Assembly: GCA_018224415.1 (NCBI GenBank)
Contig: JAGTUZ010000228.1
Coordinates: 1 to 6,950, forward strand
Length of the DNA stretch: 6,950 nt
Direction of reading: 5' to 3'
Source of the DNA: Bacteroidota bacterium
GTDB lineage: Bacteria; Bacteroidota; Ignavibacteria; SZUA-365
The first letter of the stretch is position 1. Each line of letters begins with the position of its first letter. Shown piece by piece: positions 1-5,440 of the stretch. A model generated the notes under the pieces. That model was not told the DNA's origin, did no database searches, and saw only the letters and a list, made by a program, of their open reading frames with translations. A program made the translations under genes and the position numbers.

Positions 1-189
1 CTCATCAAGGCTTATGTACCCTCGATCCGGATCAAGGCTTCGGGCAAGCGTGGTCTTCCCGCTCTGCCTGGGACCCAATAAACACACGACCGGTGTGTCG
101 GTCATCGCCTCGGCGAGCACCCTCGCAACTGTGCGCGGAAAGATTTCGCCTCTCTCAACCGGGTGAATGGTGTCCATCGCCCTCGTCAT
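1..189 (-). CDS. AAA-type ATPase, DUF4143 class, N-terminal 63 residues (runs off left edge)
   Basis: The minus strand encodes 63 residues starting MTRAMDTIHP and ending at the window edge. A Walker A motif, GPRQSGKTT, occupies about residues 39-47, preceded by a hydrophobic strand (PVVCLL) and followed by a Y-I-S-L-D-E stretch. That order is typical of the N-terminus of the large DUF4143 ATP-binding family (AAA_14-type ATPase followed by a nuclease-fold-like C-terminal domain), whose biological role is poorly defined. I chose the ATG at 189 because AGGA-like purines lie upstream. An in-frame ATG at 177 with GAGG just before it is an alternative. The gene is preceded by three units of a 23-bp-period repeat at 221-280 and a possible promoter at 290-318. 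It is partial only because the window ends, so I cannot tell whether the full gene is intact. Confidence 0.83.
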   Translation of the reverse strand, partial: MTRAMDTIHPVERGEIFPRTVARVLAEAMTDTPVVCLLGPRQSGKTTLARSLDPDRGYISLDE

Positions 190-220
190 TTCCTGATTGT
201 CCTATACAGAATCGCCTGTC

Positions 221-280
221 TGCCGGTTACTGTGCCGTCCAATTGTCGGTTACTGTGCCGTCCAATTGTCGGTTATTGAT
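221..280 (+). repeat. Tandem 23-bp-period repeat, copy A (2 full units plus a partial)
   Basis: Units start at 221, 244 and 267. The core is TGTCGGTTACTGTGCCGTC followed by CAAT. The first unit differs by one base (TGC for TGT), the second is exact, and the third keeps TGTCGGTTA then diverges to TTGATGC. The junction between units, CCGTCCAATTGTCGG, is an imperfect inverted repeat, as expected of a protein-binding site. The block lies 32 bp upstream of the ATPase start at 189 and just downstream of a possible promoter. A diverged copy in the same orientation is at 513-549. It could be an operator array or the solo end of an insertion sequence with multiple terminal repeats (IS21-like organisation). 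No transposase is present. Confidence 0.9.
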
Positions 281-289
281 GCTCGACAC

Positions 290-318
290 AGTATACATCG
301 AGGCCGTGTACAATGCAA
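290..318 (-). promoter_or_regulatory. Possible promoter reading into the repeat block and the DUF4143 ATPase
   Basis: Read on the minus strand, TTGCAT (318-313) is separated by exactly 17 bp from TATACT (295-290). The -10 matches the sigma-70 consensus at 5 of 6 positions and the -35 at 3 of 6. Predicted transcripts would start near 283 and run straight through the repeat units at 280-221 before the ATG at 189. A TATAC motif at the same relative place precedes the second repeat copy, so this -10 may belong to the repeated block. Bacteroidota house-keeping promoters usually look different (TAnnTTTG), which lowers confidence. Confidence 0.35.
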
Positions 319-340
319 CTATGCCAACATCTTTCTTGCC

Positions 341-514
341 TCATGCTGGCATCAACAGATTTTTCAGCTGATCCAGCTCATTGAAGATGAGAATCGTGTC
401 CACCGGCGGATGCTCACATAAGTTGCGGTTGACGGCACTCGCAGCCTTGACCTCGATTCCCCAGGTCTTCCTTCCGCGAGTGATGACCAGATCTACCTCC
501 TGTCCATCCTTCTG
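341..514 (-). pseudogene. Remnant of the C-terminal end of a second DUF4143-type protein
   Basis: The minus-strand frame reads QKDGQEVDLVITRG, then W-G-I-E-V-K-A. This is the hallmark of the DUF4143 C-terminal domain: a D-G-x-E-V-D-L-V strand, then a G-I-E-V-K strand, resembling a PD-(D/E)xK nuclease fold. There is no ATPase domain upstream. The frame enters directly into the second repeat block at 513, and upstream of that lies the DoxX gene. After E-V-K-A-A-S-A-V-N the expected DUF4143 tail is missing; instead about 29 residues ending in E-L-D-Q-L-K-N-L-L-M-P-A run to a TGA at 341. I do not recognise this tail; it may be a second deletion junction. The neighbouring gene at 1-189 is an N-terminus of the same family but lies downstream, so the two are not halves of one gene split in order. 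No plausible start codon with a ribosome site is visible. Confidence 0.65.
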
Positions 515-549
515 TCGGTTACCGTGCCGTCTGTTTGTCGGTTGCTGAT
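513..549 (+). repeat. 23-bp-period repeat, copy B (1 full unit plus a partial)
   Basis: One unit begins at 513 (TGTCGGTTACCGTGCCGTC, then TGTT), and a second begins 23 bp later at 536 (TGTCGGTTGCTGAT). Orientation and period are the same as in the block at 221-280, with a few substitutions. On the far side both blocks continue with a related stretch that reaches a TATAC motif on the minus strand, so the repeated segment is longer than the tandem units. Copy B joins the DoxX gene on one side and the DUF4143 remnant on the other. Confidence 0.85.
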
Positions 550-965
550 AGGACTGTGTATAGCCATGCATCAAGGGATATCCTGCCCGCGCCTGCGACT
601 GCCAGGATCAGGTAGACCGTTGCGTACAGCAAAGGCAGCTCCTGTTTCCCGAAACCATCGGTGGCATGGACGATGAACGCCGCGACCAGCATCGTGATGA
701 TCAAGGGGATCGAGGATAGCCGTGTCGCAAATCCGAAAATCGAAAATGTTGAACAGAATACTTCGGAAAATACTGCCAAGGCAAGCGACGTGGTGACCCC
801 TATGCCGATCGGATCGGCGAATTGGATGGGGTCGCCGGACAAAAGTTTTGAAAATTTCCCCATGCCGTGCGTCAGCATGAATCCGCCTGCGACGAGTCGA
901 AGAAGCAGTAACGAAAGGTCGATATTTTTCGGATAATTGCCGGGATGGAATACACGTTTCAACAT
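519..965 (-). CDS. DoxX-family small membrane protein, probably with an altered C-terminus
   Basis: The product is 148 residues, with four likely membrane helices at about 15-35, 57-77, 83-101 and 109-127. DoxX-family signatures are visible: an arginine in helix 1 followed by H-G-M-G-K (33-37), an S-E-V-F...F-G-F-A-T-R-L segment (67-83), and G-A-G-R-I-S-L-D (125-132) after the last helix. DoxX proteins are inner-membrane proteins; some have been linked to quinone-dependent redox chemistry or oxidative-stress complexes, but most have no known role. GAAAGG lies about 9 bases before the ATG at 965. The last 13 residues (YTVLSATDKQTAR) and the TAA stop are read from the inserted repeat block, so the native tail has probably been replaced; the core fold looks complete. 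It lies 84 bp downstream of the amidohydrolase on the same strand and may be cotranscribed. Confidence 0.88.
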   Translation of the reverse strand: MLKRVFHPGNYPKNIDLSLLLLRLVAGGFMLTHGMGKFSKLLSGDPIQFADPIGIGVTTSLALAVFSEVFCSTFSIFGFATRLSSIPLIITMLVAAFIVHATDGFGKQELPLLYATVYLILAVAGAGRISLDAWLYTVLSATDKQTAR

Positions 966-1028
966 GGTTATTGCCTTTCGTGGTTTCTCGATTGGAAGCG
1001 ATCAAACGTTGGCAAAGACGGTGTCGAC

Positions 1029-1044
1029 TGCGCGAAGGTGCGCA
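1029..1044 (-). other. Short intercistronic hairpin after the amidohydrolase gene
   Basis: A perfect 5-bp inverted repeat (TGCGC / GCGCA) with a 6-base loop starts 6 bases beyond the amidohydrolase TAG stop. There is no T-run after it in the minus direction, so it is not a convincing intrinsic terminator. It could be an mRNA-stabilising or partial-readthrough element between this gene and the DoxX gene, or chance. Confidence 0.25.
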
Positions 1045-1049
1045 TGCTC

Positions 1050-2192
1050 CTATTGCCCGGGTGTCTCCCGCAGCGCGCGGTCAACGATGCGGTCAAGGAG
1101 GTCCGCCGCGGGGTCGAGCAGGTCGTCGGGGAAATCGTACCAGCCGCTGTGCAGGTGGGGATGGTCGACGCCGGCGCCGAGTCCAAACAGCGCACCGTCG
1201 TAGCGATGGGTGAAATGGGCGAAGTCCTCCGACCACGGGAAGGGCTGTGTGAGGTCCACGACGGGCATGCCGCCGTCCTCCGCCGCCGCGCGTATCATCG
1301 CCACGCAGTCGGCCGCGTTACGCACCGAGGGAAATTCCTCCTTCCATTCCAGGGAGCATTCCAGCTCCTGCGCATCCGAGAGGCGATGCGTCGCTTCCTC
1401 CGTGCGGCTTTTCATCGCCGCCATGAAATCGTCGCTGTCCGATCGCAGCGTGGCGAGCAGGCGCGCGTCGCCCGGCGTGGTGCCGAAGGCCTCGCTGCCG
1501 GCGGCGAGATGAATGATGGTGCTCACCGCGCGCGCCGCGTGTTTGGCGGCGTCGGCGGGAAGTGCCATGATGTGATGTGCGAGACGCAGCAGCACCGGTA
1601 CCGGCGTGTTGCCGCGTTCGGGTTCGGCGGCGTGGCTGGTGCGGCCGGTCAGACGGATGTCCACGCCGCTCGAAGCCATGGCGAAGGCGCCGTCGCGCAG
1701 CAGCACAGCGCCGCGCTCATGGCCCGGAATGTTGTGCAGGGCGAAAACCCTGTGAGGCGCAAGGGTGTCGAACAGCGCGTCTTCGAGCATGGCCGCGGCG
1801 CCCTGTCCGGTTTCCTCGGCCGGCTGGAAGAGCACGGCGACCGGGGCGGTCAGTGTCGACTGCCGCCGGGCGATGCGCTCGGCCGCGCCGACAAGGATGC
1901 TCATGTGTCCGTCATGTCCGCAGAGATGCGCCGTGCCCTCGCGACCGCTCGCATAGGGGAGGTCGCCGAGTTCCCGGATGGGCAGCGCGTCGAGATCCGC
2001 ACGCAGCAACGCGGCGGGCCGTGACGTGCCCCCGTACAGGGCCACGATGCCATGTCCCCCGATGCCCCTGTGCAGGGCCGCGGGCCGCGTCGCCTCGAGA
2101 AGGCGGATGATATGTTGTGCAGTCTGTTTTTCCTCGCCCGAACGCTCGGGATGCTGATGCAGGTGGCGGCGCAGCGCCGTCAGGTCGGTCAT
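1050..2192 (-). CDS. M20-family metal-dependent amidohydrolase / N-acyl amino acid hydrolase
   Basis: The product is 380 residues, the usual length for the M20 amidohydrolase (hippurate / N-acetyl-amino acid / IAA-conjugate hydrolase) group. It begins with L-R-R-H-L-H-Q-H-P-E, the characteristic opening. Visible landmarks in order are L-L-R-A-D-L-D-A-L-P-I (62-72); H-L-C-G-H-D-G-H (89-96) with metal ligands C91 and H93; F-Q-P-A-E-E (122-127) with catalytic base E126 and ligand E127; A-L-H-N (151-154) with H153; the lid/dimerisation domain (about 175-285) with S-H-A-A-E-P-E-R-G around H187; and H-L-H-S-G-W-Y-D-F-P-D-D (346-357) with ligand H348. All metal and catalytic positions are kept, so it should be an active cytoplasmic binuclear zinc or manganese hydrolase that removes acyl groups from amino acids or related amides; the exact substrate cannot be read from sequence. 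I used the ATG at 2192, not an upstream ATG at 2303, because a ribosome site precedes it and the family opening starts here. Confidence 0.95.
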   Translation of the reverse strand: MTDLTALRRHLHQHPERSGEEKQTAQHIIRLLEATRPAALHRGIGGHGIVALYGGTSRPAALLRADLDALPIRELGDLPYASGREGTAHLCGHDGHMSILVGAAERIARRQSTLTAPVAVLFQPAEETGQGAAAMLEDALFDTLAPHRVFALHNIPGHERGAVLLRDGAFAMASSGVDIRLTGRTSHAAEPERGNTPVPVLLRLAHHIMALPADAAKHAARAVSTIIHLAAGSEAFGTTPGDARLLATLRSDSDDFMAAMKSRTEEATHRLSDAQELECSLEWKEEFPSVRNAADCVAMIRAAAEDGGMPVVDLTQPFPWSEDFAHFTHRYDGALFGLGAGVDHPHLHSGWYDFPDDLLDPAADLLDRIVDRALRETPGQ

Positions 2193-2198
2193 GGGAGA

Positions 2199-2204
2199 TC
2201 CTTT
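2199..2204 (-). promoter_or_regulatory. Ribosome binding site fixing the amidohydrolase start
   Basis: AAAGGA on the minus strand sits 6 bases before the ATG at 2192. The open frame extends 37 codons further upstream to 2303, but that extension is basic, low-complexity and outside the family's conserved length. This site supports the shorter start. Confidence 0.7.
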
Positions 2205-2343
2205 CCCTCTGGTGCGTGTGTGTTTGCAAGGTCGGGATTTTGTTCGCGCACCGCAAATAGCAGAGTGGGAAGGGGAGAGCGAAGCAGGGGTAGGCCGTTC
2301 CACTGAATTTATTACTTTACGGATGATGTGTCAGTGAGGCACA
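2205..2343. promoter_or_regulatory. Divergent intergenic region between amidohydrolase and racemase genes
   Basis: The spacer must hold the promoters of both outward-facing genes. I see no strong match to either sigma-70 or TAnnTTTG-type promoters. The AT-rich patch at about 2305-2320 (TTTATTACTTTACGG), 24-40 bp before the racemase start, is the best place for a rightward -10/-7 element. GTGAGG at about 2333-2338 is a reasonable ribosome site for the ATG at 2344. Confidence 0.3.
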
Positions 2344-3540
2344 ATGTCAAACAGACCGGGAAAGAGGATGGCGCCCCACGCCGTAACCGCCGGATCGTTC
2401 ATCGAACTGAGCACCTCCGCCCTCAAGCGGAATATCATCTATCTGAAAAAGCGCATCGGTCCGCACAGCCGCTTCGTCTCCGTGATCAAGGGCAACGCCT
2501 ATGGCCACGGTATCGAGGACTATCTGCCGCTGGCGGAGCGGTGCGGTGTGCGTAGTTTCGCCGTTTCCGATGCCGCCGAGGCCGAGCGGGCCTGCCGCGT
2601 GCGGCAGTCCGGCACGGAACTGATGATCATGAACATGATCGATACCGCGGATCTCGCCTGGGCTCTGGAGCAGGAAATTTCGTGGTACGTTTTTGATTTC
2701 GACCGTTTGCAGGCGTCCGTCGACGCAGCGCGCGCCGCGGGAAAACGGGCTTCCATTCATATAGAACTGGAGACCGGATTTAATCGCACCGGCTTCGTCC
2801 CGGATGATCTGGATCGCGTGATCGACATCTGCCGCGACAACGAGCAGTACCTCGACCTTGCGGGCGTGTGCACGCATTTTGCCGGGGCCGAGAGCATCGC
2901 GAATTATTTCCGCATCCAGGAGCAGCGCACGGTGTTCGCCCGCATGAGCGGACAGTTCAAGGCCGCGGGACTGCATCCCCGCGCATACCACGCCGCCAGT
3001 TCCGCCGCGGCGCTGACCTACCCCGAAACCACGCACGACCTGGTGCGTTTCGGGATCGCGCAATACGGGTTCTGGCCCAGCATCGAGACGCGCGTGCAGA
3101 ACATGATGAACGGGGAGACGCGTTTTTTCAAGGATCCGCTCACGCAGGTGCTGACATGGAAAAGCCGTGTGATCGCTTGTCAGCAGGTGCGCACCGGGGA
3201 ACACGTCGGCTACGGCACGAGCTATCTCGCACAGCAGCCCACCACGGTGGCCGTCATTCCCGTGGGCTATTACCATGGCTACAGCCGGAACCTCAGCAAT
3301 CTTGGTCATGTGCTCATCCGCGGCCACAAGGCCCCGGTGATCGGCATGGTGAATATGAATATCATCACCGTGGACATCACCGGCATTCCCGCTGCCGCGG
3401 TGGGCGACGAGGTCGTGATCATCGGCAAGCAGGGCCGCCACCGCATCACCGTCAGTTCCTTCTCCGATCTCGCGAATTACGTGAACTACGAGATGCTCAT
3501 TCGTCTTCCCTACGAAATCCCGCGAAAAATCGTCCCCTGA
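2344..3540 (+). CDS. alr: Alanine racemase-like PLP enzyme (fold type III)
   Basis: The product is 398 residues. Alanine racemase interconverts L- and D-alanine in the cytoplasm and supplies D-alanine for peptidoglycan. Landmarks in order are F-I-E-L-S-T-S-A-L-K-R-N (19-30); the PLP-lysine motif V-I-K-G-N-A-Y-G-H-G with K49; the substrate-carboxylate arginine equivalent R148 in E-T-G-F-N-R-T-G; C-T-H-F-A (176-180); L-V-R-F-G-I-A-Q-Y-G with R235 facing the PLP ring nitrogen; V-G-Y-G-T-S-Y with the second catalytic base Y290; and a C-terminal beta domain ending N-Y-E-M-L-I-R-L-P-Y-E-I-P-R. Both catalytic bases are present. The motif normally written G-R-x-S/C-M-D-M reads G-M-V-N-M-N-I here (334-340), and the usual H-x-A-N-S-A reads H-A-A-S-S-A, so this is a divergent subfamily and its substrate could be another amino acid. 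GAGG 4 bases before the ATG supports this start; an ATG at 2368 is less likely. Confidence 0.88.
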   Translation: MSNRPGKRMAPHAVTAGSFIELSTSALKRNIIYLKKRIGPHSRFVSVIKGNAYGHGIEDYLPLAERCGVRSFAVSDAAEAERACRVRQSGTELMIMNMIDTADLAWALEQEISWYVFDFDRLQASVDAARAAGKRASIHIELETGFNRTGFVPDDLDRVIDICRDNEQYLDLAGVCTHFAGAESIANYFRIQEQRTVFARMSGQFKAAGLHPRAYHAASSAAALTYPETTHDLVRFGIAQYGFWPSIETRVQNMMNGETRFFKDPLTQVLTWKSRVIACQQVRTGEHVGYGTSYLAQQPTTVAVIPVGYYHGYSRNLSNLGHVLIRGHKAPVIGMVNMNIITVDITGIPAAAVGDEVVIIGKQGRHRITVSSFSDLANYVNYEMLIRLPYEIPRKIVP

Positions 3541-3557
3541 AGCGTTCGCGCTTTAGG
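3536..3557. terminator. Convergent-gene hairpin, 9-bp stem with TTCG loop, overlapping the racemase stop
   Basis: CCTGAAGCG (3536-3544) pairs with CGCTTTAGG (3549-3557) around a TTCG loop, with one G-T wobble. The racemase TGA (3538-3540) lies inside the left arm. In the minus direction the stem is 19 bases past the stop of the T9SS protein gene and is followed about 6 bases later by TTTTT, which suits an intrinsic terminator for that gene. In the plus direction there is no T-run, so for the racemase it is at best a stabilising or weak terminating hairpin. Confidence 0.6.
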
Positions 3558-3575
3558 TGCGGGCAGATCGCGTTG

Positions 3576-5162
3576 CTACTTCATCACCACCATCCTCCGT
3601 GCCACTACCGCATCCTTTGTTTTCAGAGTGTAGAGATACACTCCGGAGGGAATTCCGGCCGCATCGAAGGACAGGGAATGTGTTCCCGCTTCCATGCGCA
3701 CCTGATCGGCGAGCAGGGAGATTTCGCGTCCGAGCACATCCGTGACAAGCAGTGTGACGGGCGTCGTGGACGGCAGATCGAAACGGATGACCGTTGTGGG
3801 ATTGAAGGGATTCGGGTAGTTCTGATGCAGGCGGAGGGTCGCGGGGCGCGGTGTGGCCGACGCATCCGTTTCGGTTTCGAGGAAGAAGAGCCGGTAGAAC
3901 GGAAGCTGGCTTACTCCCGACGGATTGCTTGTGGTGACGGTCAGTCCGTCCGTGGCCTCCACGCGCCAGAGCACACGCTCGTAATGCGAAATGTCATGCG
4001 GATGGATGTGCGCCAGGATTTGACGGAGCTCAGCGACCGAGCGCGTCAATTGATTCTCCAACCCGCCGCCGTCGGAATCGATGGAAATGCTCCGCTCGGG
4101 TGTGGGAGCGTCGAAGAAAAACACGGTGTAGCGCAACTCGTCCGAGTACCGCGTGGAATCGAGCACGGATTGGTAGCAATTGTGGTAAGGATCCGGAGGA
4201 CTTGGACGCTCCCAGCGGAAAATGACCGTGCTGTCCTGCGATGCGGCAAGGTTGATTTCCGTGCTGTCGGCGAGTTCGACCACAGAGAACGGGTACGGAG
4301 CGTGGGGGAGAACGTAATACTCCCGCGTCATGCCGTTCGCCGCGGGATTCAACATATCCAATAATTGTATCCACTGCGCCTGCATTCCCTCTTCCCGGAC
4401 CGTACGGGAAAGGAGCAGGAAGCGCTGGTCGCCGGCGATCGTCGTCTGGCCGCCGAAGAGCTTCCCGGCGTCGCCCTCCCTGGCGTCGAACTCTCCGGAA
4501 AAACGCGCCATGAACATCGGCCGTTGTTCTTTGGTGACGGTATTGCAATAGCGATCCTGCGGACGGACGAGAAGCTCATAGAGCCGCTGCACGTACACGG
4601 TGTCGGATTCCGGATGCGGCGCTCCCGTGATCTGCAGCATATAGTGCTGCACGTCGCCTTCGGTGAAGGTCATGAGCGGCGACGTCTGATTGAGCGCGGC
4701 GACCGCTGGCGAGACCTCGATCGAGATTCCCGCTTCCGCTTTCGAATCCTGGAACACGCCCGCCGCGCGTCCGTTCACGAACACCGACCTGTCGACGTCG
4801 AACACGAAGGGAGAACGCTGCGCTGCCGGCACGCCGCCCACCGTGAGTTTCGTCCATGAGTAGCCGTCATCCCACGAATAACACGAAGCGATGTTCGTAT
4901 CCACTTCCGCGATGGAGTTCCGCACGGTGAGCGATACACTGTATCCACGGGTGTCCCAGTCCGTGATGACGTTCCCGAGCGTATCCCGGGCCACGAGTTC
5001 GAACGGCACTTCGGCCGCGACGGTTTGAACGATGGGATTCTGGGAGACGAATTCGATGGCAACTCCGTCGATCGCCTGGCCCGATGCCGGGCGACAGAAA
5101 GGGAGCGTCATGAACAGTGCAACGGGAAGGACACAACGGAGGGCGAGCTTCGCGATGGACAT
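3576..5162 (-). CDS. Exported T9SS substrate, type A sorting domain, function unknown
   Basis: The product is 528 residues. Residues 1-30 form a Sec signal peptide: K5 and R9, hydrophobic core V-L-P-V-A-L-F-M-T-L, likely cleavage after A-S-G-Q-A. Residues about 443-528 are a classic T9SS type A sorting domain (L-H-Q-N-Y-P-N-P-F-N-P-T-T, then V-T-D-V-L-G-R-E, then G-I-P-S-G-V-Y-L-Y-T-L, ending R-R-M-V-V-M-K). The protein should therefore cross the inner membrane by Sec and the outer membrane by the type IX system, then be anchored or released. The body is beta-rich: an Ig-like stretch near 30-180 (P-F-E-L-V-A-R-D-T-L-G-N-V-I-T-D-W-D) and a fibronectin-III-like stretch near 290-430 (I-F-R-W-E-R-P, then L-R-Y-T-V-F-F-F-D). 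I see no catalytic motif, so a surface structural, adhesive or binding role is possible but unproven. The start at 5162 is set by the ribosome site and signal peptide; an open frame runs 77 codons further upstream without support. Confidence 0.93.
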   Translation of the reverse strand: MSIAKLALRCVLPVALFMTLPFCRPASGQAIDGVAIEFVSQNPIVQTVAAEVPFELVARDTLGNVITDWDTRGYSVSLTVRNSIAEVDTNIASCYSWDDGYSWTKLTVGGVPAAQRSPFVFDVDRSVFVNGRAAGVFQDSKAEAGISIEVSPAVAALNQTSPLMTFTEGDVQHYMLQITGAPHPESDTVYVQRLYELLVRPQDRYCNTVTKEQRPMFMARFSGEFDAREGDAGKLFGGQTTIAGDQRFLLLSRTVREEGMQAQWIQLLDMLNPAANGMTREYYVLPHAPYPFSVVELADSTEINLAASQDSTVIFRWERPSPPDPYHNCYQSVLDSTRYSDELRYTVFFFDAPTPERSISIDSDGGGLENQLTRSVAELRQILAHIHPHDISHYERVLWRVEATDGLTVTTSNPSGVSQLPFYRLFFLETETDASATPRPATLRLHQNYPNPFNPTTVIRFDLPSTTPVTLLVTDVLGREISLLADQVRMEAGTHSLSFDAAGIPSGVYLYTLKTKDAVVARRMVVMK

Positions 5163-5167
5163 CGATG

Positions 5168-5174
5168 CCTCCTT
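5168..5174 (-). promoter_or_regulatory. Strong ribosome binding site for the T9SS protein gene
   Basis: AAGGAGG on the minus strand is a full Shine-Dalgarno match, 5 bases before the ATG at 5162. It decides the start: translation from upstream codons of the open frame would place the signal peptide internally. Confidence 0.85.
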
Positions 5175-5209
5175 GAATTTGAGCGCGTGAATCACTATGC
5201 CGGTTTCCC

Positions 5210-5242
5210 CCAATGTATGCAATCTCACAACATTACGCACAA
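5210..5242 (-). promoter_or_regulatory. Possible promoter for the T9SS protein gene
   Basis: On the minus strand, TACATTGG (5217-5210) is close to the Bacteroidota -7 element TAnnTTTG, and a TTG (5242-5240) lies 22 bases upstream, near the 19-21 bases usual for the -33 element. It would give a leader of roughly 40 bases before the ATG at 5162. It overlaps the start of the plus-strand small ORF, so both may not be real. Confidence 0.27.
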
Positions 5243-5335
5243 GAATATCCGACGCTGTGGCTGCTGGCCTATGGCAGTGTCGCCCTGGTGTCGCTGGTAC
5301 ACGCCAGTATCCTGGTTCGGCCAGAAAGTCCGTGA
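5213..5335 (+). CDS. Candidate 40-residue hydrophobic peptide (or part of a small RNA)
   Basis: The frame runs from ATG 5213 to TGA 5333-5335 and encodes a peptide starting MYAISQHYAQEYP, then a single membrane-helix-like stretch (T-L-W-L-L-A-Y-G-S-V-A-L-V-S-L-V-H-A), then S-I-L-V-R-P-E-S-P. It stops 6 bases before a pair of hairpins whose second member is a plus-strand terminator, so something on this strand is probably transcribed and ends there. There is no clear Shine-Dalgarno sequence. The same segment can fold (CTGGCC at 5264-5269 with GGCCAG at 5319-5324, plus an inner stem from CTGGTGT at about 5285-5291), so a noncoding RNA is an equal alternative. I recognise no family. It is in the same reading frame as the peptidase gene downstream but separated by the stop. 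Confidence 0.3.
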   Translation: MYAISQHYAQEYPTLWLLAYGSVALVSLVHASILVRPESP

Positions 5336-5341
5336 GGAAGG

Positions 5342-5375
5342 CGGGGTTCCAAACCCCGTTATGCGGGGCATTTTT
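5342..5375 (+). terminator. Intrinsic terminator with a competing upstream hairpin (attenuator-like)
   Basis: Terminator stem: CCCCG (5354-5358) pairs with CGGGG (5364-5368) around TTATG, then CA and TTTTT (5371-5375). Competing stem: CGGGGTT (5342-5348) pairs with AACCCCG (5352-5358) around CCA. Both stems use the same CCCCG, so they cannot form together. The T-run exists only in the plus direction. No complete plus-strand gene other than the 40-codon ORF lies upstream, and the peptidase gene begins 66 bases beyond the T-run. Confidence 0.7.
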
Positions 5376-5379
5376 GTTG

Positions 5380-5386
5380 TATCTTG
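5380..5386 (+). promoter_or_regulatory. Possible -7 promoter element for the peptidase gene
   Basis: TATCTTG, immediately after the terminator T-run, resembles the Bacteroidota -7 element TAnnTTTG with one base missing. I see no clean TTG at the expected -33 distance; the nearest is the TTATG of the terminator loop. If real, the peptidase has its own promoter about 55 bases before its ATG and need not depend on readthrough. Confidence 0.25.
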
Positions 5387-5440
5387 CTCGCATACCCCCG
5401 ACCCGCGGTGATTCAACCGCACAGCAGTCTGATCCAAACC

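Noticed and set aside
218..290. A 23-codon minus-strand frame inside the repeat block (starting MYTVSSINNRQ)
   Set aside because: It is read through tandem repeats in changing frame relations and has no ribosome site; it is a by-product of the repeat.
321..352. ATGCCA...TGGCAT inverted repeat around the remnant's stop codon
   Set aside because: The stem is only 6 bp with a 20-base loop and no T-run; likely chance.
221..549. CRISPR array
   Set aside because: Units are back to back with no spacers, only two or three per block, and no cas genes are nearby.
945..2024. A 359-codon plus-strand open frame
   Set aside because: It lies antisense to the M20 amidohydrolase, whose metal ligands and motifs are all intact. 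The antisense product has no recognisable motif.
2347..3441. A 364-codon minus-strand open frame
   Set aside because: It is antisense to the racemase, which has conserved catalytic residues; no independent support.
2868..4364. A 498-codon plus-strand open frame
   Set aside because: It is out of frame with the racemase and then antisense to the T9SS protein. It is rich in Arg, His and Gly with no domain, a shadow of GC-rich codon use.
5342..5358. T-arm of a tRNA (GGGGTTCCAAACCCC has a 7-base loop starting TTC)
   Set aside because: Loop bases do not match TTCRANY, and no acceptor, D or anticodon arms can be placed around it. It fits better as the competing hairpin of the terminator.
5163..5393. 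N-terminal extension of the T9SS protein by 77 codons
   Set aside because: A full AAGGAGG site and a signal peptide start at 5162. The extension would bury the signal peptide.
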